Assembly: GCA_037127315.1 (NCBI GenBank)
Contig: JBBBDQ010001154.1
Location: 493,501 to 557,500 of the forward strand
Reading direction: 5' to 3'
DNA length: 64,000 nucleotides
Origin: Ascarosepion bandense
Taxonomy: Eukaryota; Mollusca; Cephalopoda; Sepiida; Sepiidae
Part shown: piece after piece, positions 9,780-22,228 of the stretch
Layout: every line of letters starts with the position of its first letter
Position numbering within the stretch: the first letter of the stretch is position 1
The notes under the pieces: generated by a model
Told to the model about the DNA's origin: nothing
Seen by the model: the letters and a program-made list of their open reading frames with translations, nothing else
The model's database searches: none
Position numbers and translations under genes: made by a program

Positions 9780-12060
9780 AAAATGATCGTAAAAATTCGT
9801 TAGATTATTGATGTACAGCTCGACATATATTTTTGTCTCGGGCCAGTGTAACATTTTTTGTGCATTCTGCAAAAGACTAAGAGTAAGAGATACAAACAAT
9901 AAATAAATAATAGTGATCTTTGATTTTTACTCCTTTATCCCATTAATCTATTAAAATGGGTGAAGCTTTAACATTTTTTTCGTACGGAGCGTGACTTAAA
10001 CCATACACCAAAAGGTGGATAGATGGTATGAGAAATTGTACAGAAGTAGGGGAAGTTCTTTGATATCGAATACGTAAGCGAAACAATACAAATATTAAAA
10101 AATAAACATCTTTTTACTTCCTTTTATTTAAGTTATACGTAAAAATTGCATAAAATACATACTAAAAATAATATCCAAGTAAATTTCAAATGTCGAAGTT
10201 GGGTTAAAAAAGAAGGCGAACTACCCATGTTTGGAAAACTGGTACAACACAATTCAAATATTCCTAAATAATAATGTATCTTAGTTTCTTTTTAAGCTGG
10301 GCTTTAAAAATATCAAAAAATGCCATAAAAAAGCTACCTAATGCAGGAATTACAAAATACATTTTTCAAAAATGTTTTTTTTTTTTATTAAGGTTGCCTG
10401 AAGAGTGAAGACTAAAATAAAATTGTAAGTACATTTTCTAAAATGTGTTTTCTTATTTTTAATTTTCTTTGTTTACTTTGTAGTAAGTTTTTTTTTAAAT
10501 TTTGGGGGATTTGCTCTCTAGACTATAAGAACTGAACGTATTTGGCCTTTTTTTAATTGGATTTCCATAAAAAAATTATTCATTCACGCTTTTTTTTTAA
10601 AACTAAGGTAGAGAGCGTTATTTTCACCAGCTTTCATTAGCATAGGTCTTCATCTTTCTCTTGTGTTTTTTTTATTTCTTATTTTCTTAAAAATTGTACA
10701 TATATTGAGGAAAAATGAGAATAGGTGTGACAAAGATATTTTTAAAAGGTTAATTTGGTCAGATGATCCGTACACAACTCAGTACGCTCAACAGTTGACT
10801 GTTCGTTTGGACTGTAGTGTTGTTGAGTCAACACAATGAATGGGATTTACTTTATACTCTTAAAATTATCTAAGATGGGATGTGAATTTCTTTTTTCTCT
10901 TCAACTGTAGATGCTGTATGGAAAAAAATGAATAAGATACGCACGATAAATTATTGAATCAAACAAAAATCAGCAATCTCGTGACCAAAAAAAGGTGAGG
11001 AAAAGTGCTATTTTTTGCCTTGAAACAATCATTGATTAGATTTTTCTTCCTTATTTTATCCTTGAAACTTCCATCTTCAATAGTCCTGATATAATTTAGA
11101 CATATGCAGACAAATCAATGTTTTCTAATATTAAATCAATGCTGTTTCACAATATGAGGCTAGGTAAAATAATAATAAACTTAAAAATCACGCGGTTCGA
11201 AAACCGAAAAAAAGAAAAGGTGAAACGAAGACATTCAAAAATTATTTTCATCGGGATAACTTATTTTGTATTTTCGTATTTTATTTTTGGTGTAACTGAA
11301 TTAAATCCGACATCAATAATTTAAAATAAGTCTTGTACTCTTGTAAGAAGACTTGAAACTAAAAGACTTTTTAATTACTAGGTACTTTTTTATTTTTAAA
11401 AACTTTTCTCATGGTTGTTCACTGATAACAGTAACACGATTATAAATTTTCCGTAATTATTAAAATTCTTTTTAAACAAAAAAGGGTGTTTTACAAAATA
11501 ATGACTGTTCAATTAGACCGTAGACTTATCAGAATTCTTTGAAGAATTTCAAAGCCGTTATTTTTACTCAGACGACGCTTGATTTCCAATTAACTGCGAC
11601 ATCACCAATCAAAATCGAAAGACAAGAAACAAATTCGTTTGCAGTAATAAATTCTGCGAGACTCCGTTTTCTATTCATTCCATTAGCCGACGTCAAAGTA
11701 CCTTTGAGCTTTTTTGTCTGTCACCAGGGGCATTCAGTGGGAATCAAAGTCATTTAGTCTGTGTGTGAGGGAAAGCTTGCTAACATCGCTCTACTGACGT
11801 CCTTGTCAGTGAATATAAAGAAAGACTGATTCAGTCTGACACAAGGTCACAAATGTGAGGTGTTTAAGTAGGGAGGGTGAGGATTGAACTCATGAACTTT
11901 TTTAGCTCGCTAAATAAATACAGTGCTACGGAGAGGCAACCCAACTTCTTAAACATAATCTGACACAAGGCTAGAAATGTATGTAGGGAGGCCCTAGGGG
12001 TGAGGATCAAATAACACTAACAGTCACTCAAACAGCTCGTTGAACATTAATTACTCTGAT
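9780..12060. other. AT-rich stretch, only SINE end-module fragments
   Basis: No gene recognised. Two minus-oriented copies of the CCTTGTGCCAGA unit appear as CTGACACAAGGTCACAAATG near 11838 and CTGACACAAGGCTAGAAATG near 11962, probably worn SINE ends. Open frames of 60-72 codons here are AT-rich and unlike coding sequence. Confidence 0.5.
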
Positions 12061-12070
12061 ACGCTCTGGG

Positions 12071-12207
12071 AGCCTCAACGTGGTGTAATGGTTAACAAGT
12101 TTGTCTCGCTAGCCGCTAGAACCTATTACAACTGAGTAGTGAGTTCAATTCTCACTAGGTACCCCATACTTTCGGCCTTGTGCCACATCTAAACTGCGTT
12201 AGGGAAT
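12071..12207 (+). mobile_element. SINE-B copy
   Basis: GCCTCAACGTGGTGTAATGG, TTAACAAGTTTGTCTCGCTA, GTGAGTTCAATTCTCACTAG, CCCATACTTTCGGCCTTGTG and CCACATCTAAACTGCG in order. A partial internal duplication (GCTAGCCGCTAG) distinguishes it from the 26 kb copy. Confidence 0.85.
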
Positions 12208-15200
12208 AAAAAACTGATACGCCCTAACATAAAAAACTGAAAGCATTTTGAATTTTTTATCAAAGTTTAAAAAAAAAAAAAAAGAAGTGATTATTCGAAC
12301 CTAATATCCATGCTTTTTTTAACAGAATTAGAGTGGCTGTGTCTGAGTTAGTGTTAATTACGGCTGATGATCATCTCTGTAACTAGAAGAAACGACACTT
12401 TCTTCACCTTCATTATCTCTATTTGAATTGGTACTCTTCTCATCATCCGACTCTTAGCGACCTCGACAGCAGCATGATTTATGCATACAACAGCTAGAGA
12501 GAAGAATGGCTTTCTTGAAATGAGAACAGGTCTTTCCCCATACACGTATAAATAAAAAAAAATAAAATAAAAATCAGTCAAGGTGGAGGTAAAAATCATT
12601 AAGTCAAAGTGAAAGGAGGAATTCTTCGCAGTTCCTAAGTAGGAAGCATTAAGCAGAAACTGACAAAATATATTCAATCACACTATTTAAAAGAAATTTG
12701 AAAAAGGTAAAATAATTGGGGACTGGTTGGAATAAATTGACAGATTGTCATTTACAATCCTCCAGCAAACTTACTAATTGCTCGTAAAATAAATTAAGAA
12801 ATATTGGTCCAACTCCAAATTAAGTTACATTTTAACAAGTACTCGATTATTATTATTAAGAATAACAATATAACAATTTGTAGCAATAATTAGAATGATT
12901 GCTCATCAACAACCTGTAGTAAGAACATTATCATTACAATGATTTACAGAAGCCACTACGAAACACTTTCCCCCTTAACTGGTTGGCTGAAGTAAATCAT
13001 GTTTAGCTAACAATTTGGGATATTTTTTTTTTGAGTTTTAACACCATTTATCATAAATGATTAAATTATTTATGGCATATGGGCACTAGAATTGTAAATT
13101 CTTTTTTAAACAGCTGTGTTTGAGATACTTAATTTTGAGACCTGTTATTGAAACAACTGTGTGTGTATGTGTGCGTGATAACGAAGAACATTTTTACAAA
13201 AAATGTAGCAGAATCGAAAAATAAGTGTCTGGCTCAATATGGCCACGATTTATTTGTGGAAATCGTTTGTTTTTGAGTTGCAGTAATTTTTTAAATTATT
13301 TTATTTCCAAAAATGAATGACGAGAATATGAAGAAATTAAAAAAATAAACAGAAACTTAGTTGTACGAGAGATTTGATCTGTTTATAAAATTTCAGGAGA
13401 TGAGAAATCCAGTTGTTTTTTTTTATGCTTTTTGATGGGGAGATTATTTGGGAACACCAGCTGGCAAAAAAAGAAATAAGATTCTTTGAATTTTTTTTCT
13501 ACGAATAAAAAAAATGTTAAAACACGGAAAAAAACAAAACTAAAAAAAAAAAAACGAAAATATTTCATTAAAATAAAAAATAACATGGCTTTTTTTTAAC
13601 ATTAACTAACAACATTTATTTTTATTAATGAACATTTCCAGCTAAGTTCATGTTTTTTTTTTTTTTTTAATCTGGTTTTCATAAATTGAACGAAAAAGAA
13701 AAAATGGATTCTACTCGGTCGGAAAAACAAGCAAAGGTTCACAGGTGAGCAGTTAATATCAAAGAAATTCTTACAATGAAATAATAAAAAAAAAATAACA
13801 GAAAAAACCCGAATGTGTGATGTATAATGAAAAGAAGAAACAAAGACAGTTATTTAAAATTAAAAAAGACTAGTAAAATTTAAAATCAACATAAGGAAAA
13901 CCTGTGTCAACAATACAAATACTTATCAAATATTTTATCAGTTCAAAATCAACAAATACATTGATTTTCATTTTAACAAATTATTTTTAACTAAACAAGT
14001 GGCAGTACATCGGTAATGTCAAGCAAGTGAATTGAGGAAAGCTTTAAAACATATTTGTCTTTTTCTCATTTATTTAAATTTGTTTCAAATGTTTGGGAAA
14101 AATACAAACTTTTAATTTTAACTTTTTTTTTTTTTTTTAATTAAACGAGGTCTCTCTCTCTCTCTGAAACAAATAGAAATGTCCTAAAAAATAAAATATT
14201 ATAATTTCTAAAATTTATCTATCATCACTGTAACACTCAGTGACTAAAAATATCTATGTTCTTTTAAAAATAAATATAGCCATCGGACTTAAATATTGGC
14301 ATGTTTAAAAAAAGAAAAAAAAAACTTTGTTTTTTTACACTCTCGACCCGTCCAATCTTCTAAGTAGCATGAAAAAAAAATTCTTCGCATAAACATTGCC
14401 CCCCCCCCCCCCAACAACCGGGTCACAAAATGAACCACTTTTATTTATTTATTTATTTATTTTGTATTGGCATCTTACAGAAAATGTAGACAATTGGATG
14501 AAAATCAGGGTATGTAAATAATAAAAAAAATTATTTTAACACATCGACGTTTATGTGGGTCATGAGATGGAAACGAAACCGTGACAAATAGAACGAATAC
14601 CGGTCTGATTCCGCCGGAATTAATGAAAAAATATTTTTTAATCAAGCGTAAAAAAACTGAATATAGTTTTTATTTTTTTAATTTTAATTTTCTCTTTAAA
14701 GTTGTGTCTTTCTCTCTAGCCCAGGGGGAAAAAAAACAATTGGTCTGGTCGTGAGAAGTGCCAGAAATAACATGTTTAGTTTATAAGCGGAAGGAAGTGT
14801 TTTTCGCTTTTTTTTTTTTTTTTTCTTTAATTGACGAAACAAAAAATAAATAATTAAAAAGAAATAGAAAAAACTTGGAACATTTAAAAAAAAGAGTATA
14901 TACGACATCGAATTTTAAAAAAGAAAAAGAAATTTAATTTTTGTTATATTTTTTATATACTTACGTTCCTAAAGTTTCTTTGAAGTCATATCTTTTTCTG
15001 ATATCTGTGTCTCGGTGTTTTTTGTCCGTTTCGTGTTTTCTACCAAACAATGGCATGACAAGAAGAGACGTGTGACCCGCGTGTAAAATCCAGGGTCAAC
15101 AAAGAAAAGGAATACACAGGAACACTCGGAGATATGTACAAAAAATATAAAAGATATATATGAGTTGTGTGTGTGTATGAATAAATTAATTTACTTGTAC

Positions 15201-16970
15201 GAAGGGAAAATTGCGATAGATCTGTTAAAACAACACATAGAATTGTAATTGTAAATGTAAAAATTGTAAAATAAAAAGGAAATTTTAAAAAAATGTATTT
15301 TCAAGGTATTTCTTAAAAATCTGCTTAGACACTAGAAAAAAAAAATAAGCGAAGCGGTCTCTAGTCCTAAAAACAAACGTTGATCGACTCTCGACTCATT
15401 CAATTCAATAGAAATCGATCAGTGATATGCGATTTTGTTTTTCGATCTATTAATAAACAAGTGTTTTTGATTTGCTTACTAAGTTACATTAAATAGTTAC
15501 TAAGTAAAAGTGGCATCTAGAAAAAAAAGAAGGTAAAAATTAATAAGAACAGTCGCTAGCAGCTAGAAAGACACTAGTAGAGAGACACATTAAATTTAAA
15601 ACCAGGAAGTAAACTACAACGCTATACAGTAGCTGCGTGTATATATATATACATATATATGTAGCAAGAATTGTCGTAGGAGTCTGTAGCGGTTGGGAAA
15701 GATGATTTTTTAAAAGCCGTTTTGTGCGTCAACAAAACGAAAAGATGTGGAGGTTCTGTAGTGGTCGCCTCCTTGTTAGTAAAAACGACAGGTTCTCTTT
15801 GAATTTCCACTGCTGCTGATACAGTGACTGTTGTTAATGTCTTCTTGTTGCTACTATCAATACTGCTACTAACAACCGCCTCTTTGTCTAAAACTCCTTC
15901 TTGTCTTCTTGGTACTACTGCTTCTTCCTTTCCACCACAATTGATGCTGATATTTGGTAACATTTACTTTGGTTAGTACCAACAGCCAACACAGCAGTTA
16001 CGTACACAAATCTCTTTTTATTTCGTTATGTTTTTTCTTTTTAAACAGGACATTTTTATCCGTCACGTTTTATCGTCGTCTGTCTCTTAACGACTGATGG
16101 ATTACTAATTACAAATAATTCTGATGTTTCGAAAGTCCGGATTAGTGAATTTTTTTTTCCCTTTGCTAAATGATCTGTAAGTTAAATTTGTTATAACGCC
16201 AGCCAAATATTGCTGTTTTATGGTAAACGGGGCAGGGGTTCAATCTCCTCCCTGCAGAGGTTCCTGTTTTGTGTTCGTAAGATCAATGCATAATCAAGTG
16301 GAGCTTAAAAATCGTTCAGAATTTTTACTAGCTCAAAAATAAATATTTCCTTATTTCCACAGTATTTTTAGCTCCATATTTAAAGAATACGAATTTTAAA
16401 ATTAGATCCCAAAATACCGGAGCGTACTTTTGTAAAGAAGCGGTCCCAAGCGGAAGATGATGAATTATGTTGATGTCACAATCACAGTGAAGGAAGTTGT
16501 CAGAATAAAACTGAAGTTGTTAATAAACCAAATAAAGTTAAAAATGATTTTTAAAATTTTATTTCACCATTAATATTTTTTCAGCGTCACATAGAATACC
16601 ACAAACAAAAATGCGGCATGTTTTGCATTCATGTAAAAAAAAATAAATAAATAAAAAATGTCCATTTCTTCTTATGATGAATAAAATTATTTTGTTTGCT
16701 TTTAAAAGAAAAGGTGAAAATAATTTTCTTAGGCTCTCATGCATGACGTGACGTCAGCACCTACGTCACCACACTCATATTGGGACCGCTTCTTTATGAA
16801 AACTACTCGCTGTTAGTGTTTTATTGTTCAATAATGTGAGAGGAAACTGATTTTTTAAAAAAGGGAGGGAAGAATTTTTCTGCTGGTCTTGTGGTCCACT
16901 CATTTTTCTGCAATAATACTTGCAAACGTCATTTTTTCTTTGTAGATATTTACTTGATAATGCTTCTTTA
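12208..16970. other. Repeat-poor AT-rich block, no gene established
   Basis: About 4.7 kb with many A and T runs and few recognisable repeats, unlike the rest of the window. It could be intron or UTR of a host gene outside the window. Frames at 12354-12677, 13383-13586 and 14696-14908 (minus) are mostly runs of Phe, Leu and Lys and are not convincing. Confidence 0.4.
15622..15963 (-). other. Unrecognised 113-codon open frame
   Basis: The least biased long frame in the repeat-poor block. The first part is rich in Val, Ser, Thr and Glu (KEEAVVPRRQEGVLDKEAVV). The C-terminus runs into a TATATA repeat giving Tyr/Ile. An in-frame TAA lies immediately before the ATG, and no splice site or homology is evident. 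Probably chance. Confidence 0.12.
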
Positions 16971-17120
16971 TAATGTAGCCTTGTGCCAGACAAAAAATCT
17001 ATTCATTACTCAGTGGTCAGAAGAGCAAACTATAAGCATCTTGTTGAAGGATCGTTTGCCAACTTGTGTATTGCAAGCCTTTACTAGCAAGTTCGAGTCT
17101 TGTTGGATGCTCCATATGTT
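16970..17120 (+). mobile_element. Possible tRNA-like SINE pieces
   Basis: GTAGCCTTGTGCCAGAC at 16975 matches the SINE-B/D end module. Just after it, CTCAGTGGTCAGAAGAGC with GCAAGTTCGAGTCTTG 70 bp later has the spacing of tRNA-like A and B boxes. No second copy was found, so this is tentative. The end module recurs at 17990 (GACCTTGTGCCAGAC). Confidence 0.35.
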
Positions 17121-17696
17121 AAATAATTGGTACTGAAGCGTTAAATGAAAAAGGTTTAAAACTGGACCCCTTTTCACATTCCTTCAGTCTAGTTACATGT
17201 ATCCTTCGTTGTTAACAATGTCTGCGGGTACTGCTCAATTGCAAAGCAGACGATCAAGCGATCAGATCTACGGTTCATGGATGCTTGGCGCTTTGAAAAG
17301 AAAAGAAAATTAACTGAACTACAAACCAAGTTACATCCTTCTTTCTCTTCTAAATTCTATGTGCCGAGTCCTTTCATGATGTGAGCGATCATTGTTCTCC
17401 ACAACTTCCTATCCTTTGTTGCTCTTAGTAACGTTTCTCACCCACACCGGTTTCACCATCTACACGCTCATCAGGTAGATGATTTTACTAGCTTACCTCC
17501 GTCCCTTTTACCTTCCATATGTCTGTTCTCCTTCCTTATAAAATCCAATAAATTGTAGTTGTCTTTTTTCCGAGTATAGGCGTCCTTTTTGTTTCCATTT
17601 ATAAAAACACTTTGGGCGCATCCCGTAAAGCATATTGGTCAGAAAGCTCGTTTCCCAGACCAATAATTCGGTTGCCTCCCTAGTGAGTTAGATTTT

Positions 17697-17901
17697 TTAA
17701 CCCTCTAGGGCCATTCGTATCATATTTGATACAGTATGAAAACAAGCCTTGAAAGAAATATTTTCCTGAAAAATTTTTTAAGAGAAATATTTTATAAATT
17801 TCAAATGAAAGCAGTACTGACTGCTCAGTCAATGAATACCAAATGTTTCCTTTTAGGGAAATACTGTATCAAATATGATACGAATGGCCCTAGAGGGTTA
17901 A
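17697..17901. mobile_element. piggyBac-type MITE
   Basis: A 197-bp element (17701-17897) with perfect 37-bp terminal inverted repeats starting CCCTCTAGGGCCATTCGTAT, flanked on both sides by TTAA (17697-17700, 17898-17901). TTAA target choice and CCCT-type termini are the piggyBac hallmarks. The interior is only about 120 bp and has no transposase, so it is non-autonomous. Perfect arms suggest a young insertion. Confidence 0.9.
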
Positions 17902-18816
17902 CGTATATCCAGTTACTGTTATTTGTAGGCAAAGTAGGCTTAGCGAATGCGTATCCTATTGTGAACCAACTCAATACTTCAATATTATGACCTTGTGCCA
18001 GACTATGATTTGTAAATAATAAATCCTGTTATATTTGTTTGCCTGTGTTCATTTTTTAATGTTATTTTAACGCATTCAAGCTCTTTCTTTATCTGTGAAT
18101 TGTCATAACTTCTCCGAAAGATAGTGGAGTAACTTCATGTTGCCTTCTCTACGGTTTTGAATTCAGTGCAGTCCTTCTCATAGACTGGCTACAACTGAAG
18201 TGCGATCTGCTCTGCTATTTAAGCCTGTGAGGAAAATGAAATATAATCGAGAAGATAATAGTAATGAATAATAATTAAAAAGAAATACATTTTCCCATGA
18301 TGCTAAAATTAAAGGAACCAGAAATATTATTACCCCACTTAGTTTTGTCAAACACCGTTAGGTGGTGCAGTTGAAGTCTATAAAAACGCAAACATTTCCT
18401 GGTTCATTTTCTTTCTTCTTTTTGTTCCAAGATGTAGAACCACGTGGTAATTACGTTCCCACTGACGACTGAACTCTCTTTTCACTTTCCAGCGCATGGT
18501 GCTCGCACGTGTCTTCTAAAACATAAACTTAAGAATTAAATCGTTATATTTGGTTGTTCCAACACAGCGCTAGGCTGATTTGAGCACGACCATTGTAAAA
18601 ATGCTTACTTAGCCTAATTTATAGACCAAGAAACAGAAAACGGACATCCAATAACCATGTTTAAACCTCCCTGTAAAAAGTACAAACCTTTCTATGGTTG
18701 TTTCAACTATGTGCAAAGTTGACTTGTGCTCGGCCATGAGTACGATGCTTATACTTGACCTAACTTCTGAACTAAAAACAAGAAGATGGACATACCAAAG
18801 AGACATTGAGAACTTT

Positions 18817-19167
18817 GTTTCACTACAGTTTTAAGTGCCATAAGTGATACACACTTGGACGATCATGTCTCGAAAAAGATATAACTGACTGGACAGAATA
18901 TTTTCCCGCAGTAGATTGCCATCACTTTCTGTGGTAGACTGGTTGCTAAACAAGGGTATAGAATCTAATCTGTACTGCTATTTGACTCATAGCTAGTGCG
19001 AGAAGAGACGAATAGCATTCCCCAGGGTATTTGTGCGTTAGTGAATGCAATGAATTCAACTTGAATTCGAATTCAACTTTCCGATTCTTCGTTCCAAGCC
19101 GAGTTCGAATTCCAGTTGAATTCATTGTATTCACTCATACGCAAGTAGCCTTTGGCGTTTCACTACA
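18817..19167 (-). mobile_element. SINE-A with inverted 5' part, 11-bp target duplication
   Basis: Minus-strand SINE-A from its 3' end at 18828 back into the tRNA head (about 19090), joined head-to-head to a plus-strand piece (CCGAGTTCGAATTCCAGTTG and onward to ACGCAAGTAG) ending near 19150. The whole is bounded by GTTTCACTACA at 18817-18827 and 19157-19167, so both parts arrived in one insertion. This matches twin priming or template switching known for L1 elements. Confidence 0.85.
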
Positions 19168-19839
19168 AAAAAGAGACTAAATTGTGAGCAATTGAAATTC
19201 AAGTCTATGTATGCTTCACTCGAATTGTTTACATATGAACACGCATCTTCGCCTAAATACACACAAACACTCAACCTGTTAATTTCCATAAGCCATAGCT
19301 TGAGAAATGGATTCCTGCTTTTCGCAAGGACATTTGTGCAAAAGTGAAGGCAACAGACTCAATCGGAATTTGAACTTAGCTCACAAATTCCACCTTTCAC
19401 CTTCTTACGCCACACATACATCCATTTTATTTATTAGTTATTAGAAAAGCATACAATGAGTCTCTGTAAATCTACTAACTGCTGAGTTGGAGAAATGGAT
19501 TCTCAAACTTATAGGTGAGGCGGACAAGGATAGCATGTGATTGCGAATGATTAAAAGACAACCAAAGGTTTTGAAATAGTTTTAAAAAATTCAAATGCCA
19601 AAAATAAATATAATTTCAAAATTTCAAATATTATTATGGATTAAATGTAATTCCATGTACGTGTCCCAGTATACATGGTTATAAATAATTACTAACCAAC
19701 TTTATCATTGTGATTTTTTTTTGTATTATATCAAGTATTAAGAATATAGTAACTAGGGTCCACAAATTGGAGGAGAGAGTTATCAATGATAATGTTTTGA
19801 TTTCGAATCCGCGGTTATCTCCCTTGAAGTCTCTCTCTG

Positions 19840-19871
<32 letters not shown>

Positions 19872-19984
19872 GTACTTTTTATCACATACAATTTGGTGAG
19901 GCGTGAGAAAATTTTAATTCCGAAGCTTCGGCCCAGATAAAAAGTTTTTAGAACCACTGGTCTAAGGAAATAAGCTTTTTTTTT

Positions 19985-20385
19985 TTTTTTTTAATCATTT
20001 CATCCCAAGCAGGGCATTCCACTGCCACTATTGTGCAGGAGGTTACATAGGGGAAAGTGATGAGAAAATGTGGTTAGATACAGGAAATGTCAGAAGGAGG
20101 GTGATAGACGGGTAAGGATACCGAGGATGAGGTTTGGGTAGATGGGAAGAGTGTTTGAGAGAATGAATGCAAGTTAGTGTGTTAGGAGGTGTCTATTGAC
20201 CTTACATTTAAACTCCTGGAGATTGTAGCTGTCGGGGAAGCAAGTATGTGGAAGGGAATTCCACAGGCGGGAAGTGCGAGAAAAGAAGCTATTGGGGTAG
20301 AAATTTGCTGTTACATTTTATCGGTTTCACTGTAGAAGGGTGGGGCGTAGTTGCTAATCTAGTATCTTGTGCAAATTCGCTATTT
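19985..20385 (-). mobile_element. LINE-J 3' end
   Basis: T-run, then CATTTCATCCCAAGCAGGGC (complement of tail), then the coding 3' region on the minus strand (AACTCCTGGAGATTGTAGCT = the YNLQEF segment). Ends near AATCTAGTATCTTGTGCAAA. 5' truncated. A short AT-rich region without features follows to 20.8 kb. Confidence 0.8.
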
Positions 20386-20811
20386 TCAAGAAACGCTAAA
20401 TCCTCTCATAATCGTTGTTAAATTTTCATACATATTTGTATCGTCGGTGTAATGCTGAAAAGGCGTAAATGCATATTTTGTGAAATGTGAAAAACAGCTT
20501 AACGTTAAAAAGTAAGAATAAAAACGTATAATACGAGTTTTTTTTTTTTTAATTAAAATGTCTTTGTCTCAAAATATTGCCTATGTCATTCTTACAGAGA
20601 TAAATTTGCTCATTTAAAAAATAGAAAAAACATGGGAAAATGACATGTCGATTACGCCGTTTAGAATCACATCGACGAAATGTAGCCTTCATTATGAGAC
20701 AGGTAGGAATTTATTCTGGCAATGACCGAGGAGAAGTGTCAACGAGGAAAAGATTGATGGCCCATTTCGATGCCGAGTTAGGAAAGTACATTAACACAAC
20801 TCCCACGAGAT

Positions 20812-21118
20812 ATGTGCGTTGTGGTGCATTGGATATCGGCTCGGAACGAGAAATCGGGGAACCGAGTTCGAATTACAGCCGAATTCATTGCATTCACTTA
20901 CGCGCAAATACCTTTGGGAAAGGTATTAATCCGTCTATTCCTTCCAGTTATGGGTTAAATAACAGGACAGATTGGGATCTGTAGCCTTGGTCGGCAACCA
21001 GTCTACCGCAGAAAGCAATGGCAACCTACTGCGGGATAATCTTCTGCCCAGTCAGTCATGTCTCTTTCGAGACATGATCGCCCAAGCGTGTATCACGTAT
21101 GGCACTTAACTGACTGAT
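20812..21118 (+). mobile_element. Full-length SINE-A
   Basis: ATGTGCGTTGTGGTGCATTG, GCTCGGAACGAGAAATCGGG, GAGTTCGAATTACAGCCGAA (B box with one change), body, and ACTTAACTGACTGA end. GATATGT occurs at both edges and may be a short target duplication. Confidence 0.9.
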
Positions 21119-21571
21119 ATGTCTACCTCCTCCCAATGGCAGCGTGCTACACAAGGGGAACTTGAATTAAATCGAAAACCAAGAGCCTTGTCTTCTATGC
21201 CAGATGACGTGTTGTTAGTGAAGTTTACTGAACTTGTAGGATTACTCCACTTATCTACCAGGGTCTTCCTCACGTCCGCTAGATGGCGTTGCCAAAAAGT
21301 ATTATAAAAGAAAAGAACATAAATATGTTCTCCTTTTTTTTCCGTGGACCGGTGGATTAAATTAATAGGTGACTCCTCACATCTTCCGGTTTTATTCCTC
21401 CCTTTGGAGGTGGCGGCTAAAGTTGGCTTCGAAGGCATCCCGGAAAGGGGGGTTAGTGCCGCAAGGGGGTGGTGGACAATATTTGTTTTCAGTCCACCCA
21501 TGCGTGGACTACCGAAACACTTTAAACTCATTCTTGTGTCACCTTCCGCTCGAGTGAGCCTGCAGTCAAAT

Positions 21572-21605
<34 letters not shown>

Positions 21606-21667
21606 CCACGTATCTTGTTTTTTTCCTGAAAGAAATCTTTTTAATATGAAATAAAAAAAATTTATCA
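21119..21667. other. Unassigned sequence with (CT)n
   Basis: Between two SINE-A copies, with a CT/CA microsatellite at about 21572-21606. Overlapping open frames on both strands run into the flanking SINEs and the microsatellite, so none is supported as a gene. Confidence 0.5.
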
Positions 21668-21981
21668 GGACATCTTGCGTCGTGGTACAGTGGATATCGA
21701 CTCGAAACAACAAATCGGCGTGCCGAGTTCGAATTCCAGTTGAATTCATTGCATTCACTTAGGTGCAAATACCCTTGGGTAAGGTATTAATCCGTCTCTT
21801 CCCATCGAGTTATCGGTTAAATAATAGGACAGATTGAGTTCTACAGCCTTGGCTGGTAACCAGTCTACCGTAGAAAGTACTCGCAACCTACTGCGGGATA
21901 ATCTTCTGTCCAGTCAGTCATGTCTCTTTCAAGACATGATCGCCCAAAGCGTGTATCACGTATGGCACTTTACTGACTGAT
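21668..21981 (+). mobile_element. Full-length SINE-A
   Basis: TTGCGTCGTGGTACAGTGGA, ACTCGAAACAACAAATCGGC, GAGTTCGAATTCCAGTTGAA, body, GGCACTTTACTGACTGA. Confidence 0.9.
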
Positions 21982-22023
21982 ATAGACACATTAAATCTAT
22001 ATATAAACTTTTGTGGACTTTTT

Positions 22024-22228
22024 AGTCTCTTTAGAGACATGACTGGGCAGAAGGTTATCTTGTAGTAGGTTACCATTACTTTCTGCGGTAGACTGGTTGC
22101 TACCCAAGACTATAGAACCCAATCTATCCTGTTATTTAACCCATAACTGGAGGGAAGCGACAGATTAATAACTTTCTTAAGGGTATTTGCGCGTAAGTGA
22201 ATGCAAGAAATTCAACTGGAATTCGAAC
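22024..22228 (-). mobile_element. SINE-A fragment lacking both ends
   Basis: Minus-oriented middle part, from the GTCTCTTTAGAGACATGACT inverted repeat to TTCAACTGGAATTCGAACAC near the B box. Confidence 0.8.

Noticed and set aside
21106..21768. 220-codon minus-strand open frame
   Set aside because: It spans the ends of two SINE-A copies and a CT/CA microsatellite (giving an Arg-Glu run). No recognisable domain; an accident of repeats.
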